NCBI RefSeq assembly: GCF_000004195.4
Contig: NC_030679.2
Coordinates: forward strand, 26,277,712-26,341,711
Source: Xenopus tropicalis
Taxonomy: Eukaryota; Chordata; Amphibia; Anura; Pipidae
DNA: 64,000 nt
Reading direction: 5' to 3'
Below the pieces are notes generated by a model. It saw nothing but the letters and a program-made list of their open reading frames with translations. It was not told where the DNA came from and ran no database searches. The number at the start of each line of letters is the position of its first letter. Within the stretch, counting starts at the first letter, position 1. Positions 11,928-25,473 of this stretch are shown in pieces. Both the position numbers and the translations under genes were made by a program.

Positions 11928-12077
11928 TTGTAAGACATATGTGAAGGCCCTGATGTATTGAACTACTTTCTCCTGTCCCTGTTCTGCAAATCACTATACA
12001 ATATACATACTATACCTGCTCTAGAACTGGGACCTAGGTTATTAGTAACTAACCCAACATTGCAATGTACCATTTAG

Positions 12078-12263
12078 TTTATAAAACTCAAGGATAAAAG
12101 AGAGATGCGTTTATTTTGTAAATGTACTAAAGTTCCCCAGGAGCAGTAACTCATAGCAACCAATAAGATGATTGGTTTTAAACAGGTGACCAGTAAATAC
12201 TACCTGCTTTAGTACATTAACAAAATAAACACATCTCTCTCTTTTATCCTTGAGTTTTATAAA
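12078..12263. mobile_element. Foldback MITE with arms of about 70 bp
   Basis: The left arm (tttataaaactcaaggataa ... gtactaaag) returns as the reverse complement (ctttagtaca ... ttatccttgagttttataaa). The spacer contains ccaggagcagtaactcatag and tgattggtt motifs that recur at 42648-42760, so both belong to one family. It is non-coding. Confidence 0.7.
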
Positions 12264-14217
12264 CTTATCCTTATGCTTAAAGTTTTTAAACTTAGTGCCT
12301 TTTATTACATAATAATATTTTTTGGAGTTCATTTGACTTTTCTGTTCATCCTGCTTCTTTTAACTAATCATTCTCACATATTAAATATACAAGATCTGAA
12401 TGCTCCCTTTTATGTAAGGACATTTATTATTTGGGTTGTCCAACAGCTTTAAAGGAAAGGGTGAAATATTCGTTGAATTTGAAAGAAACCCTCATCCAGC
12501 CAATCACAGTATGAACCCAGTCCTTGAAGTGAAAGCCTCACAGTCTAAGAATGTTACACTTACTTCTCTTAGTTGCCTAAATGTGGTATTAGATTGTTTT
12601 CTTGCTTGTTGTCCCTTCCTTTAAACAGAGCTGCTGTAACTTACATTTCATTCCTTGATCCAGAGCTTATTCTCGTCAGTCAGCACCTCCATGTTGTTTC
12701 ACCAGTGCTTTATATTCAACCATCAGCAACATTGCTCCAATTACAAATGCATTCTGGGGCCCTGTCACTTTAGAATGATATTTCATTTACTTGTATATCA
12801 TTCTCATTGTTTAATGATTATCCATGCAGCACAGCAGAGGGTTTGTTTGTGTAGTTCATTCACTACAGGGGCACAGAGAAATATTATTATTAGAGTCATG
12901 CTATCAGTACCCCCATGTAACCCCATGATTAACCCTCTATTTTTAATAGGCCCTTTCCAGTAGTCTCAGAGTTTGCTGTTTATTTGGCACTGACCCTATT
13001 TCACTTTTTACACAGGCAGGAAGAGACCCCCCATGTATGGCCAGTAGTCCCCTTGTGCATGACCAACTTTCCATAGAAACAATAGTCCTAGTTGGGAAAT
13101 AAATAGGCATTTCTCTTACTGCTGAGAGGTGATTTATGATTTGCTGCCGCTCTGCTGAGAAGAACGAGTTACACTAGTGCTCTAGAGACCAAGAGGATTG
13201 GAACAACTTTCTGGTTTTAACCTGTGAAAAAAATGAAGCAGCTGGACAGCACTGAGCTAGGTCACAGTTACAATGGGAGGATACAGGCTTCTCTAGAAAT
13301 CTTTATAGATTTGTGCACAGAAAATATTTCAGTTCTCATTAATCTTTATATCATATGGAAATACCAGGATAGCTCTTACTCTGCTAGTTTAGTTATACTG
13401 AATGGTGTATATTCCACAAGACATTCTGTAGGAACATTGGAAGCTGACAATCGCTGTCCTATGGCAGAAAAATAGTGCACTAGCACTTGTGTCAGGGGTC
13501 TACTTAAATGACCATGAACCCACTTGTTTTTTTATTTGCCAAATTTAGGGTATGCTTTCATGTTTCTGTGTAGTGTGCATCCCTGTAACATGTAGAAAGG
13601 AAATCTGAAGGACAATATAAATAAAATACATACTACCATTTATTTTCTTTGTGAGGCCATATACATTCCAAGGGTAATCTTTGATTCTTTCCTTCTGTCA
13701 ATGGTGAATCCCACTGCCAAAACCTGTTGTTTTTCCTTCATAATATTGGCATATTTTGTCACTTTCTTCTGTTAAGAAACTACCAAAAGATGTATCCATG
13801 CCCTTCTATCCCACCTAGACTACTGCAGCCTACATCATGGACCCCCGGCCATCCTTGTCTCTTGCTCTGCTGCTAGAATCTTCCTTTTAATACATACAGT
13901 AGCTTTGTATTCACAGAGATCAGGAGCAAGTTTTTAGTCAGCATTTTCTTAAACAAAATGATTAATAAATAAACTACTTTTCCTTTTTATTAATTATATT
14001 GCCATGAAACATCATTTTTACCAGTCGAGCAAAACTACCTGACTAAACACATTAAATGCAAACATTACTTGAAACTGCCACCAATATGATTCCATGAGAG
14101 CTACTGGCGTCCAACCAGCACCCCCTACTGGGAAGAGCTTGTCACTGCATCACCTGTCATTTGTATCTGGCTAGTAAATCTGAAAATAATCTAACAGACT
14201 GAAACTATTTATATATA
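12264..14217. other. Intergenic stretch, nothing recognised
   Basis: AT-rich single-copy-looking DNA between the foldback MITE and the 37-bp array. The frames of 62-102 codons in it overlap one another and show no domain, conserved motif or exon structure. I see no gene or clear transposon. Confidence 0.4.
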
Positions 14218-15313
14218 GCTACTGTGCCCGGCTGGCTCATACCAATAACACTATGCTACTGTGCCCGGCTGGCTCATACCAATAACACTGTGCTACTGTG
14301 CCCGGCTGGCTCATACCAATAACACTGTGCTACTGTGCCCGGCTGGCTCATACCCATAACATTGTGCTACTGTGCCCGGCTGGCTCATACCCATAACATT
14401 GTGCTACTGCGCCCGGCTGGCTCATACCCATAACATTGTGCTACTGCGCCCGGCTGGCTCATACCCATAACATTGTGCTACTGCGCCCGGCTGGCTCATA
14501 CCCACAACATTGTGCTACTGTGCCCGGCTGGCTCATACCAATAACACCTGTGCTACTGCGCCCGGCTGGCTCATACCCATAACATTGTGCTACTGCGCCC
14601 GGCTGGCTCATACCCATAACATTGTGCTACTGCGCCCGGCTGGCTCATACCCATAACATTGTGCTACTGTGCCCGGCTGGCTCATACCAATAACACCTGT
14701 GCTACTGCGCCCGGCTGGCTCATACCCATAACATTGTGCTACTGCGCCCGGCTGGCTCATACCCATAACATTGTGCTACTGTGCCCGGCTGGCTCATACC
14801 AATAACACCTGTGCTACTGCGCCCGGCTGGCTCATACCCATAACATTGTGCTGCTGCGCCCGGCTGGCTCATACCCATAACATTGTGCTACTGCGCCCGG
14901 CTGGCTCATACCCATAACATTGTGCTACTGCGCCCGGCTGGCTCATACCAATAACACCTGTGCTACTGTGCCCGGCTGGCTCATACCCATAACATTGTGC
15001 TACTGCGCCCGGCTGGCTCATACCCATAACATTGTGCTACTGCGCCCGGCTGGCTCATACCCATAACATTGTGCTACTGCGCCCGGCTGGCTCATACCCA
15101 TAACATTGTGCTACTGCGCCCGGCTGGCTCATACCCATAACATTGTGCTACTGCGCCCGGCTGGCTCATACCCATAACATTGTGCTACTGCGCCCGGCTG
15201 GCTCATACCCATAACATTGTGCTACTGTGCCCGGCTGGCTCATACCAATAACACCTGTGCTACTGTGCCCGGCTGGCTCATACCCATAACATTGTGCTAC
15301 TGTGCCCGGCTGG
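14218..15313. repeat. 37/38-bp minisatellite, about 29 units
   Basis: The unit is gctactgtgcccggctggct followed by catacccataacattgt. A 38-bp variant ending caataacacctgt occurs near 14538, 14688, 14801, 14949 and 15246. Spacings of about 150, 113, 148 and 297 correspond to 4, 3, 4 and 8 units, suggesting amplification in multi-unit blocks. Units differ mainly as tgcgccc versus tgtgccc, consistent with decay of a methylated CpG. Confidence 0.92.
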
Positions 15314-16644
15314 ACTTTTAGTTTCCTACTCTAGTCTGCAATTCCTTGTGTTCTCTAATAGGTTGTGGCATACACTGTACTGCCATCAGAACTTGGCTGA
15401 TCCAACTATTAAAAGAGGGATGTCCAGGTAAAAGTGAATCTACGGGGTGCAGGATTCTGTGGGAGTCCCCAAAAGTCACCTTCAAACTCTGAACTGGCAG
15501 TGGTGTACTTTGTCCTTTCCTGGGTCTGCTTCCCCAGTTGTTAAGCAACTAACCAGTGGGTTGAAGGATTCCTACCTGCTGATCTGGATAAATACCTTTA
15601 AATGCAATCACATAGTACATGTACAGTATGCTGCACGACTGCTTATCTGTTTAGATACTTGCTGCACGCTGCCTTGGTTTCTGTGTATGTAACGCTGCAC
15701 ATGTACAGCACCACTGTCTCCCACACAGTTATATAGATCACAGAGATACAAACACAGCACATCCAAATGTACAACAACAAACAACGGCATCTTACTGAAT
15801 ATCAACTTAAGCTTAATTGCCCAACATTAAAGCCCAACCTTACTAATGTGCCAACATCTAGTGAAAAGCCTTCCAGAAGAGTAGAAGTGGTGTTAGAGAA
15901 GCAACTTATACCCTTGGTTTTTGGAATAGAGTTGCCACCTGGCTGGTATTTGACCAGATTGGCCAGTAAATCACCTGCTAGGGCTGGCACCAGCATTACA
16001 AATTAACTGGCAATGTATTTGGCAGTAAGTTTTAATACCCTATAAATACCCCCCTTCCTCACCTAAGACCACCTTCTGGTTAGCATTTATAATCACAGGC
16101 CCAGTCTGCCCATTTATCCGTCACATTCATCCTTCTCCCCCATTTAGTCCTCCCATTTCCCCACCCCTTACATCATAGCCTCACCCCAAATCACATTAAA
16201 GCCTGTCCCGAACTTGAAGGCCAGTATTAAGGGGGAAAAAATGGGGGCAACGCTATTTTGGAATAAGATTTTTTACTGACAAATTTAATGAATTTGTTTT
16301 CCAGTTACTAAACCAGATTTCACATTGAAATGATTTGCTCTGATAATGGAGCTGTTTAAATGGCTTAGTGGGAAGTGGAACTCAGAGAGGCAATAACAGT
16401 TCCATTGGTTATACTGCGTAACCTGAGGTACAATGTATACGCCTAGGTTTCCCGCAATAACTATATTATTTCAGCTTGATTACTAAAAAAGAATAAGTTA
16501 GCTGAGCAAAGTCTAATTGGATAGAAAGCCAGCACTGTATACAGCGGGACTGCAAGTATATTGGCAATGTTAAGTAAAAAAAAAAAAAAAAAGATTTAAA
16601 ACAGGGTTCAAAAATGAATGGAGCCAGAGAGGGCTGAGATTTAA
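15314..16644. other. Intergenic stretch with repeat fragments
   Basis: Contains a single MITE end (gttgccacctggctggtatt, about 15931-15950) related to the 17509-17753 element, and a 17-base A run near 16577. No gene is supported. Confidence 0.4.
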
Positions 16645-16839
16645 TGATAAAATCTTATTGGATTTGAAATTACTGCTTTTAGGCAACTTACCCAGGAAAG
16701 ATCTCGGTGCCAATATAAACTACAATCGACCTCCCTGCAGGACTAAGTATAGATTTATACACAAGCAAAGCACCATACATTTTATTCTTGGCATGAGTGG
16801 CCTGTTGCTGAGTGAGTTGTAACGTATATTTGGGAACAT
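16645..16839. repeat. 195-bp duplicated block, copy 1
   Basis: By eye this block is identical base for base to 18365-18559, with a constant offset of 1720 and no gaps. Similarity then decays over the next 25-40 bases on the right. The minus strand across and beyond this copy has a 92-codon frame (16966 to 16688) with a Gln-rich, coiled-coil-like start. That frame may be a remnant of a mobile-element protein, but I do not recognise it. Confidence 0.85.
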
Positions 16840-17090
16840 GCTGTTCCCATTGTGATCTTTCGACGGATGCTTTTCTAGTAAATGAAAACACCTTTTCCTG
16901 CTGCGCCAACAGTTTCTGCATTTCGAGCTGCAGAGCAGATACTTTCATCATATATGTAACGCGCACATCAGCTCGTATTTGGCCTCATTATTTCACTCAC
17001 TATGGGGAATAAGTGACTGAGCTGCTCAGCATGGTACTGGATTCTGTGATAAACTGGACTGGATACTGCAGCCTTCCTACTATATAACAT

Positions 17091-17151
<61 letters not shown>

Positions 17152-17152
17152 G
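17091..17152. repeat. CA/TA microsatellite
   Basis: Five CA repeats run into two blocks of TA repeats separated by a short tgtg interruption. Confidence 0.95.
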
Positions 17153-17508
17153 CTCTGTATATGCTAGCACAATCCATTAACCTCTTTACCTTTCCAATAT
17201 GACTGCCCCTTCCTTTTGTCTCATGGAATGTAAAGAAAACACCTTATTTTGTCTTTCACCTATGGGTTATAATACATACAAGTTCTGATTCTGTACCTTT
17301 GCACAGGTACAACAAAAATATGTATATATTCATTCAATGCTAGGAATGGCCTTAGGGATCGTTATATCTTACCATGGTTAAACATTGCTCTTTCTAGTGG
17401 AATTCTCTCTACACAGTTAGCTGGGTCTTACATGGAAAAATAATGTTCTATAATTCTGCTCATTGAATGAAATTCAGATCTGCAGTTTAAACACAAACCA
17501 TTAAAGCT

Positions 17509-17753
17509 TGGGTTGCCACCCTTCTGAATAAATTTTACCAGCAACTGGGGGCAGGCACACAAGGGGTGTGGCAATGTCATCAAATGGGTGGGGCAATGAT
17601 GTAAAATGGTTGGAGTTATGAAATGGAAACAGCCGGAAAGGTGGGTTATGGAGCGCATCCAGGAAGAAATAAGATAAGTTCTTGGCAGAGTGAGTGGATT
17701 GGGGGGCAGGCCTGGGCCTTGACTGGCAGTAAAATACCAGCCAGGTGGCAACC
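17509..17753. mobile_element. MITE with gggttgccacc / aggtggcaacc ends
   Basis: Inverted ends gggttgccacc and aggtggcaacc enclose a GC-rich interior with ggggtgtggcaatg and gtggggcaatg motifs. It is the same family as 6637-6869. The 132-codon minus-strand frame crossing it is a by-product. Confidence 0.6.
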
Positions 17754-18364
17754 TTAATTACAACTACACAAACTAGCAAATAATTATCCATGTTTATATG
17801 GGTTCCAAGTCCAACAGACCTCAAAATATCAAAAGCACAGTGGCCAACCATTGTTGCGCTAGTCGCTGAATTGGGTTTGCAGGGTTGCTGGGACCACACT
17901 ATTACCCAAGGGACCTTTGGAGGGGAGATGCTACTCCGTCAGATTCAGGGGAGCCATTGAGGTGGTTTGTCCCAATGGCTGTGAATAAAAATGCTGGAAT
18001 CTGCTGCTGGGGAGAGAGATTTTGGTGCTGACCAGCTTTACCATTTGTCCCTAGAACCTCCAGAAAGACAAGCAGTTTGATGGTAATGATAAACCCACTT
18101 TTCCTCATCCCCTACTTAACTTGCTGAAATGCTCTTCTGATCATTTTTGCATTTTTTTAAGTTCTTTTTAACGATAATTTTGAATGAGCTCATTACAGCT
18201 TTTTGCATAGAAATCCTCTGTGAGGAGGCCAAAAGTGTTGTCTCAGACCAATATTCAGAATTAATGTTATAGTATGTTTATCTAGGGTTTGGGGATATAT
18301 TAGGCATCACTCAGGAGCAACTCATATGTCTAAGCCGTAACTGGACATTGGAACGGAGATTTTA

Positions 18365-18559
18365 TGATAAAATCTTATTGGATTTGAAATTACTGCTTTT
18401 AGGCAACTTACCCAGGAAAGATCTCGGTGCCAATATAAACTACAATCGACCTCCCTGCAGGACTAAGTATAGATTTATACACAAGCAAAGCACCATACAT
18501 TTTATTCTTGGCATGAGTGGCCTGTTGCTGAGTGAGTTGTAACGTATATTTGGGAACAC
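18365..18559. repeat. 195-bp duplicated block, copy 2
   Basis: Identical to 16645-16839 as read by eye. Downstream of 18559 the copies differ at several positions (gggaacatgctgttccc versus gggaacacgttgttcct), so the ancestral duplication was longer than the perfectly matching core. Confidence 0.85.
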
Positions 18560-20590
18560 GTTGTTCCTATTGTGATTTTTTTGATGGAGATTTTCTAGGG
18601 ATAAATTGAAAATGTGGATAAAATCTCCAATAAAAAGTCACTCTGTCTTTATTTCTGTCTTTGAGGAATTTAAAGCTGTACATTCAGGCCAGAGGGAATT
18701 GGCTGGGTTGTTACAGCCCACAGAGCTTTCCGTTTTTTTAATGTCTACCAGCTCAGGTCAGCAATGGACTCAATACTCCCAGCATTATATTGAGAAGTCA
18801 GGGTGGTACTGCTGTATCGCTAAAGAATATTACCAGGGCTGGTGCATTTAAAAGAAAGTCCCCAGAATTTCATGTTAGTGATTGGGGGCAAAATTTAGAT
18901 TTTACAAGTTTTTCATATGGTCCCAGCTCACAAGATCAGGCAGAAACTTTACTAGATGTTCGCTCAGATCAATAGGGCTTGCCGATATATTATTGCTGAC
19001 AGTTAACTAGATCATTGGTGGGTTCAGGGGCCCCTGAGGCAGAAGCCCTGGTGGGCCCTGCACCCCCACTCCAACCCTGGCAATACATGTTGTGTGTATG
19101 GGGGATAATGTGAACTGCTAAAAAAGCTTGGGTTGCAGACGCCATTTCCTGTGTTGCTTGACTGGCAAGAAGAGGATGAAGTGGGGCAGAACTGTTGAGG
19201 AAGATGTAGACAGACAACCAGGCAGAAGATCCTGTATTTAACTGAAAAAAAAATTGATTTACTGTGTGACTAGAAGACATAACTAGATGTAGAGTATCAA
19301 TACTGGGGATATAAAGCAACAATGTGGGATCCCCAGCTTTTAACTTGTGAGTTGCGCTCAGATGTAAAACCTGTTGGTAAGCTGCGCAAGTATGAAAATA
19401 TGTTCTTTGGGGGATGAAATAAGGACTGTGATTGGCTAATGTTACCCCATGTGGACTGCTGGCCTGCAGGGAGTTCTGAAGTAAAACTGGGTCTCTGTGT
19501 TTTCAAAACTTCAAGTCAAGAGATTCAAAAATAGGAACCCACTTTGTGGCCACTGGGAACAACATTAAAGGGGAGATGAGCAACAAGTTGCCCACAAGCC
19601 ACTGGTTGGGGGTTGTTGATGAAGGATATACTTGTGGCAATGCCAACTGCTAAGGTTGTCACTAATAGCTTCCTGGAGAAAGGTGAGGCTATGAAAAGGT
19701 GTTTATGTGAGGGTGCCAATCTAACTCATCCCCATTTTGGACCTCACATCTCATACACCTGAAAAGAAAAAGCTACAACAACTTGGTTTTGAACCCACAT
19801 GTAGGCTCTGAATGAACCCCTAAGCGTGACTGGGTTGACAAGATATACTTTCCATTGATTTACGATATATTTCACATAAAACACAGCTTTATTAACGTTT
19901 TTTTTGCAATCACATTGAGGAACACAAAGAATTTTACATGAGCAATGGACTGTGGTCCCATGTGTCTTAAAGCAAACAATGAACCCTAAAACAAAATGAG
20001 AACGCGGGCGGACAGAACTATTCCAAGCAACACAAACAGCATGCATATAGAAGAACACAGAACACATCTCATACATTATATTGCTGTAAGGTTCACCTAA
20101 CATGGAAAATGTACAAAAAGGAGAAATAGGTCATTTGCATTAATGAAAAATACATTTTTTTGTCTACAAAGGAATATCTAATACAAGAAAATAAATATTG
20201 CAACGTAAGCCAAAAATAATTTATAATTGCTCTTTTCAATATATTTTCAATATTTCTTTTTATATTAACAAATGGCACATCACTTTTATTTTTTCTTATA
20301 AAACAAAGACAGGAGCAGTTTCTCCTGCGACATTCATATTGTTATCTGCATCTGATGTGAAAGTACTGTTTCACTTGTTGAATGGAGAAAGGAGGATTTT
20401 CCCTTAAAGAACAACCAGAAATCAAGGACTTGTTTGGGCTGAGAAAATTTGACGGGCCTCCCCCCCATCCCCAAAGGAAGAGGGGTGCTCTGTGAAAGTA
20501 GAAATATAAAATAGCTTTCAACATTGGGCCAATACATAAAGCTTACTTTGGAAAAGTGTCTTCTACAGATTTTATTATCACTGTTTTGAT
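18560..20590. other. Intergenic stretch; jade2 3' UTR may end here
   Basis: A GC-rich repeat fragment lies near 19020-19080. From 19880 to 20300 the + strand carries several TTTATT hexamers (AATAAA on the minus strand), e.g. about 19889 and 20286, which could terminate a long jade2 3' UTR. This is only a candidate reading. No coding frame is convincing. Confidence 0.3.
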
Positions 20591-20657
20591 TTCCCACAAT
20601 GCCTTGCATTCTCTTCACAGGACTGGGAATGACAGAACATGCAAGGCATTGTGGGAA
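20591..20657. promoter_or_regulatory. Inverted pair of ZNF143/STAF-like sites
   Basis: ttcccacaatgccttgca (20591-20608) and its exact reverse complement (20640-20657) lie 31 bases apart. Each fits the published STAF-binding consensus YWCCCRNMATSCMYYRCR at all 18 positions. Such sites normally occur in promoters and at chromatin-loop anchors bound by ZNF143. Here they lie between converging genes. They could instead be the stem of a small foldback element; sequence alone does not decide. Confidence 0.5.
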
Positions 20658-23600
20658 CCTGAGTCTTGGCTGGAGCAGTGCCGACAGCTGCTACACTGTT
20701 TCAGTGGTTTATGTAGTCAGGAAGAGCAGTGCAGGGAATAGAATTATTGCTTTCAATAGTAATTATATTTACAAAAAAACATTAGAAGTGATTAACTCAT
20801 ACATGGGAAAGGTTCTTAAAATTATACTCTCTTCAATAGGCAGAATTCGCTTAATTATATAAAAATATATGTTATATAATTCCTGGCCGTGCTGATTAGA
20901 AGGATATTATCAAGTTGATACATGAAACAAACTGTTCTTAATGAATTCTCAAAAGGTTAGTCACTTTTAATCTTGCATAAAGAGGGTAAAGCAAATAACG
21001 GCTGTATGGCCGGGAAAACCCATCAAAGGATCCCAAAATCTTAAATTGTAGCAATAAGTAACACTGTGAGATAGGGGAGATTATCAAGGCAAACAAAAGG
21101 GATCCAGGGGTTATATAGAGTAACATAACCCTGCCCAGATCATTATAAGTGCTTAAAAAACCCCAAAACATTTATGGACATTTTTGTGATGATTTTAGGT
21201 TTGTTTTACCCAAGTAAAGTGCATTTAACCTAAGGGAAATAATAGCAAGGCAAGGGTTCCGGCACGTGGGCACTGAGCCACAGGGATGCACAGGTCCTGG
21301 GATTCGTTGCTGCCAAACAGACAAGGAAGGATCAGTGACACCAATGGGTCAGCACACAAGAATAGTGGAATACAGGAAATTTTAAAATGTGCTGTTTGCC
21401 CACTGATGCCTATACCCCTTGGGCAGCAGCAAAAGGCCATTTGAAAGTAACCCAAGCAACATGCCCCATAGAGTGCCTGGTAGATTGTAATGTAATGATT
21501 GTTCTCTGGTTCATAGAAGAATGGAATCATTTGCAGGAACATGGTCAGTTTGTACCTGTTGGCAGGTTAGGTCCCATTCTGAGCCCTGCCTATCGGATGC
21601 TCCTGTGTGTGTGCCTTAGGCCAAATTTTTTATATGAAATACGGCTTCACACTGAATCCTGGTTGTTCTTTAAAGGAAATCCAGCAGTTATTTTGTTTCC
21701 GGTCCAGATCAGGCGAGTAACTAAAGCAGGAAGCTAGGAAGCGGTGGGTTGTGACGATTTTTGTTTCTAACCGTAGTTGAACTGAAGCACACAGAAGCAA
21801 GAACAATTAAAATGCAGCATATTCATTACTGGTATGAGACCTATACTAAATTGTTGTATCTAAACACTAACCAAGCATGTTACAGTGAACTTAGTCCTAG
21901 TAACGGTATTGAACATAGTTAAACATATTAAACCTTCAGTGACTCCTGTAGTAGGGAAAGGAGCTTGTAACGTTTCAATACTGGGTTCTGTTAAGGGAAC
22001 ACTAATGACTCTATTCTATAGCATTAGGGATGCCAAACCTCTGCTGGTACAGCTCTTTCTCTCTATATTACATGAAAAACACATCTCTCTATATAATATT
22101 ACATATGCTGCTTTTAACAGTCTGGAGAATGCAATATTAACCCTCTATTTCCGTCATCTCTACTCCAGAGTATCAGGAATTAAAAATTGCATCCTCCAAC
22201 AGTTAAAAGGCACAAAGGCCTAGAAGTCACTAAAACCACCATGTCTATGCCTGCTAATAGAACAACATTCCCTTGCAATAGAATGCAACAGGCATTTCAG
22301 CATTAGTGTTCCTTTAATACTAACCAGCCAAAATGACACAATAAACCCTCTGTCATCCTGGTCATTACCCTGCAGTACACTGAAGACTTTCCTGCAATTC
22401 GATGGGTTAATAATTGGCTTTGCTGAATATAGACACTTTTGTCACATGACCGAAAACCGTGCATGTTTTATTATCACATAACAAAGTAATAGGAGACTGA
22501 AATGTCATGATAAAGGGTTGTTTTTTACCCTCCTATTCAACTTATCCTTTAGGAAAATGCAACTGCAGGAATGATTTACCCCCACCCCCATACAAAGGTA
22601 CGGTTTTAACCCCTTGAAGTGCTGGTCTTGATGCTCCCAGAGGGAATTAGAGAAAACCTCCATTGGTAGAACAGGTCTGTGTGATTTAAAGCAAAAGAGC
22701 AGGGCTTGCAGTCATGGCGGACAAGACACAGCAGCTGGGATTCTATTGGTGCTTGCTGTGAGCTCAGTGGGGTCCAACTTAGCTTCTGGATTTGCGTCTC
22801 CGAATATCTGGTCATGTCCATGCTGCTAACTGTGTTGAGTTGTTTGTATACTGAAGTACTCTTTGGCATTTTTAAAATAAATCTTCTGTGTGATTTTGCT
22901 TTGCTGGAAAGTGAAAGATTTGGGGGCTGCAGAAACACCCCACCTTTGAAGAACTGAATGAAAGGTGACAATTTTATTCTATCGTTTTTCCTTGATCTGA
23001 CCTGTGTTGTTTTTCCCTGAGCTCACACTAGGGGTCACTCCAATTGAAGAAAATGATCCGACGTCTCTGACCGTTAGGATGTTTGTAATGAAATGAACGA
23101 GTGCAAACACCTACACATGCCTGAATAATTGGCTTTCTGAAGCATTTAGACATGGTTTAAGGCTTGTAAGGGACCTTTAAATGGTGTGATCTATTACTTT
23201 TGTGTCTGAGAGTCCCTGTGATTGAACAAAGATGATTGTTGAGATATCCCTGTAAAACCAAAAGAAAACAAAAACAACACTCAAATGAAACAAACGACCT
23301 CTCTGAAGCCCTGAACAAGCTTTGTGGCCCTTTTGGCAGCAAAGAGTCCAACTATACATATAACAGAATCAAAATGACAACAACCTCCAAAGGGAAGGCA
23401 ACAAGCCCATCCCCTCTAAATTGTCACATGATAAAACTACACCAAACAATAAAGGAAAGGGATAGTTTTTCTTAGTATTTTTTTTTTTTTTTTTACACCC
23501 TTGTTATGATTTTAGCATATTGGCCACACAAAACGCTTGAATTTATTTATAAAGATCGCTTAAAAGTTGAAGTGCAAACAAGATAAAGACCTGAGACATA

Positions 23601-25473
23601 TACGTCTATACAATTGAAGCCAATGTAGATACACCATAAAGCAATGTCTGAAGCTGGTACTTGGTGCTAGCCCTAAGAGATAAACAAGGCTGTTTCACCT
23701 GTGATGATATGAGAATATGGATTGTCTGTAAGAGGGATCTCCAATAGGCGGCCCTCCAACTGTTGTCCAGCTACAAGCCCCATCATCCTCAGGGAGAACA
23801 GCCGCCATTTGCACATCTCTAAAACAGATGGTTCCTAAAACTGGAAGCGCTGCAGGAACGTTATTTACCAATAAAAAGTCATCATTGTACTTTTGCACAA
23901 TGGGGTTCATTATATTTTACGTAAATACAGCTTAATAAACAACAGCTATATGTGACTGAGAGACATGCTAAAGCATGGACCACACTTAGCCCTATGACCG
24001 TGGAAAGGGTCTACAGGACTTCATTTTTCTGCCCTTCTAACAAAGAAAGCGTTATCCGTTTGCAGTAGGGTGAGTCCCCTGTTCCTTGGAGTGAATAGGA
24101 AGCGCTATTACATGTACAGTTTTATGGAAAATGACAAGCGTCACTTGTTCCATATAGTGCAAACTAACACAAGATCAGCTGTCCTATGGTTTAGTCTCAG
24201 ATCCATCTTAGAAATCCATCTTGGAAAGAGGAGAGGGTCACAAGCTATCAGCATGTACTCAGCAGACTTGGGAATTCCAACTGTTTATTCAACAATCTTC
24301 CTTCTACCGTGTGTTGTGATGAATGTCAATAAATAACTCTAAATGACTGGATGAGTGGAACATACCACTGTAAGTGATTCACAACTTCATATTGCAATAT
24401 TCTAGTAAGAATAACCATAAAATATCCTATACCAAGTGTATTCCCACAGATTATTTTTTTTTTTAACGGTAGCGGAACCACCAAGTCGGGATATTCATGA
24501 TTTAGGTGAGATTCTATATTGTTAACAATGGCAAGAAAGCGACAAGACATTCCATTACCACAAGGGATTTTCAATGGGCCATCATATAACTGTTGGTATG
24601 GTAAACCAAGTGTTAATGATATAGAATCTCCTAATATTTACCTGTTCCAGTACAGGGAGGTCCATGTTTGCATGCCAGGACCCTCCAGCCCACTGTTCTG
24701 ACACAATTTGCTGGCAGGTCAGATATAAATGGCCTTAGGTGAGATTAGAAAATAAATCTGACAACTGTGTGTATTTCCCATACTGTAAATATACTGGATG
24801 TTTGTATTGAACAAAGCTCAGACCTCTGCTATCTCTCACAGCTGTAAAACCACTGAAGCCCTGGACGGAAGAAAGGAAGTTTGGGGAACAGAGCTAAAAC
24901 AGAGGCTCAGCTTTAGTTGCCTTCCTCCACCTGTAAGTGCTTTCTTCAAATAAGCTTTTTTGTGCTTTATGTCTTTTTTTTCTTTGCTTATTTTACTAAT
25001 AGCTTCCCCTGCAGCATTTTAGCAGAGAATGTGAAAGTTTATTAAGGTAGCTGTCTCAGCCATACAACTGCCTTTACCAGGTTTTCCTTTAAATAATGCC
25101 CATTGAACTGTGTAAGATCTCATCTACGGCCGAGCTCCCTTCTGCACTGCTCTTTAAGCAGAAGAAACATCCCATCATGCTTCTATCTGCTTCATTTGCA
25201 AAATGCCAAAGGGCAAAGACAGTATCTGTGTGAGGCTTAAGGAGGCTCAAAGTAGAGAAAGACAACTGTGCTGAACTTTGTATGTGTGTTTGCAGAAACA
25301 AATGTATACATATAGGTATATATATATATATTTATGTATGTGTTCTTATAAATATGTTTGTATATATTGATAGACAAACACATACAGAAATATATAATCG
25401 TTAAAGCCAAAATAAGCTTGAATAGAAGCAGGCAGAATTTATAAATGACAGTCCTATGAAATTCTCTGGAAAG
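20658..25473. other. Intergenic / probable jade2 3' UTR side
   Basis: Downstream (minus-strand sense) of the jade2 stop. TTTATT (minus-strand AATAAA) occurs at 25038-25043 and near 24283 and 23540, any of which could end the transcript. Apart from the TTAA MITE at 21995-22313 and a short repeat fragment near 23735-23790, nothing is recognised. The frames of 110-121 codons here lack features of real proteins. Confidence 0.4.
21995..22313. mobile_element. TTAA-flanked MITE (gggaacactaatg ends)
   Basis: TTAA at 21991-21994 and 22314-22317 flanks inverted ends gggaacactaatg and cattagtgttcct. The 319-bp interior is non-coding. The ends fit the TTAAAGGRR-like pattern of Xenopus T2/Kolobok MITEs loosely. 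Confidence 0.7.

Noticed and set aside
14218..15313. Possible CRISPR-like array of regular repeats
   Set aside because: Units are contiguous with no unique spacers and the context is a vertebrate genome; it is a minisatellite.
21387..22223. + strand frames of 112-116 codons
   Set aside because: The second runs into the TTAA MITE at 21995-22313 and neither shows a domain, splice context or coding-like conservation.
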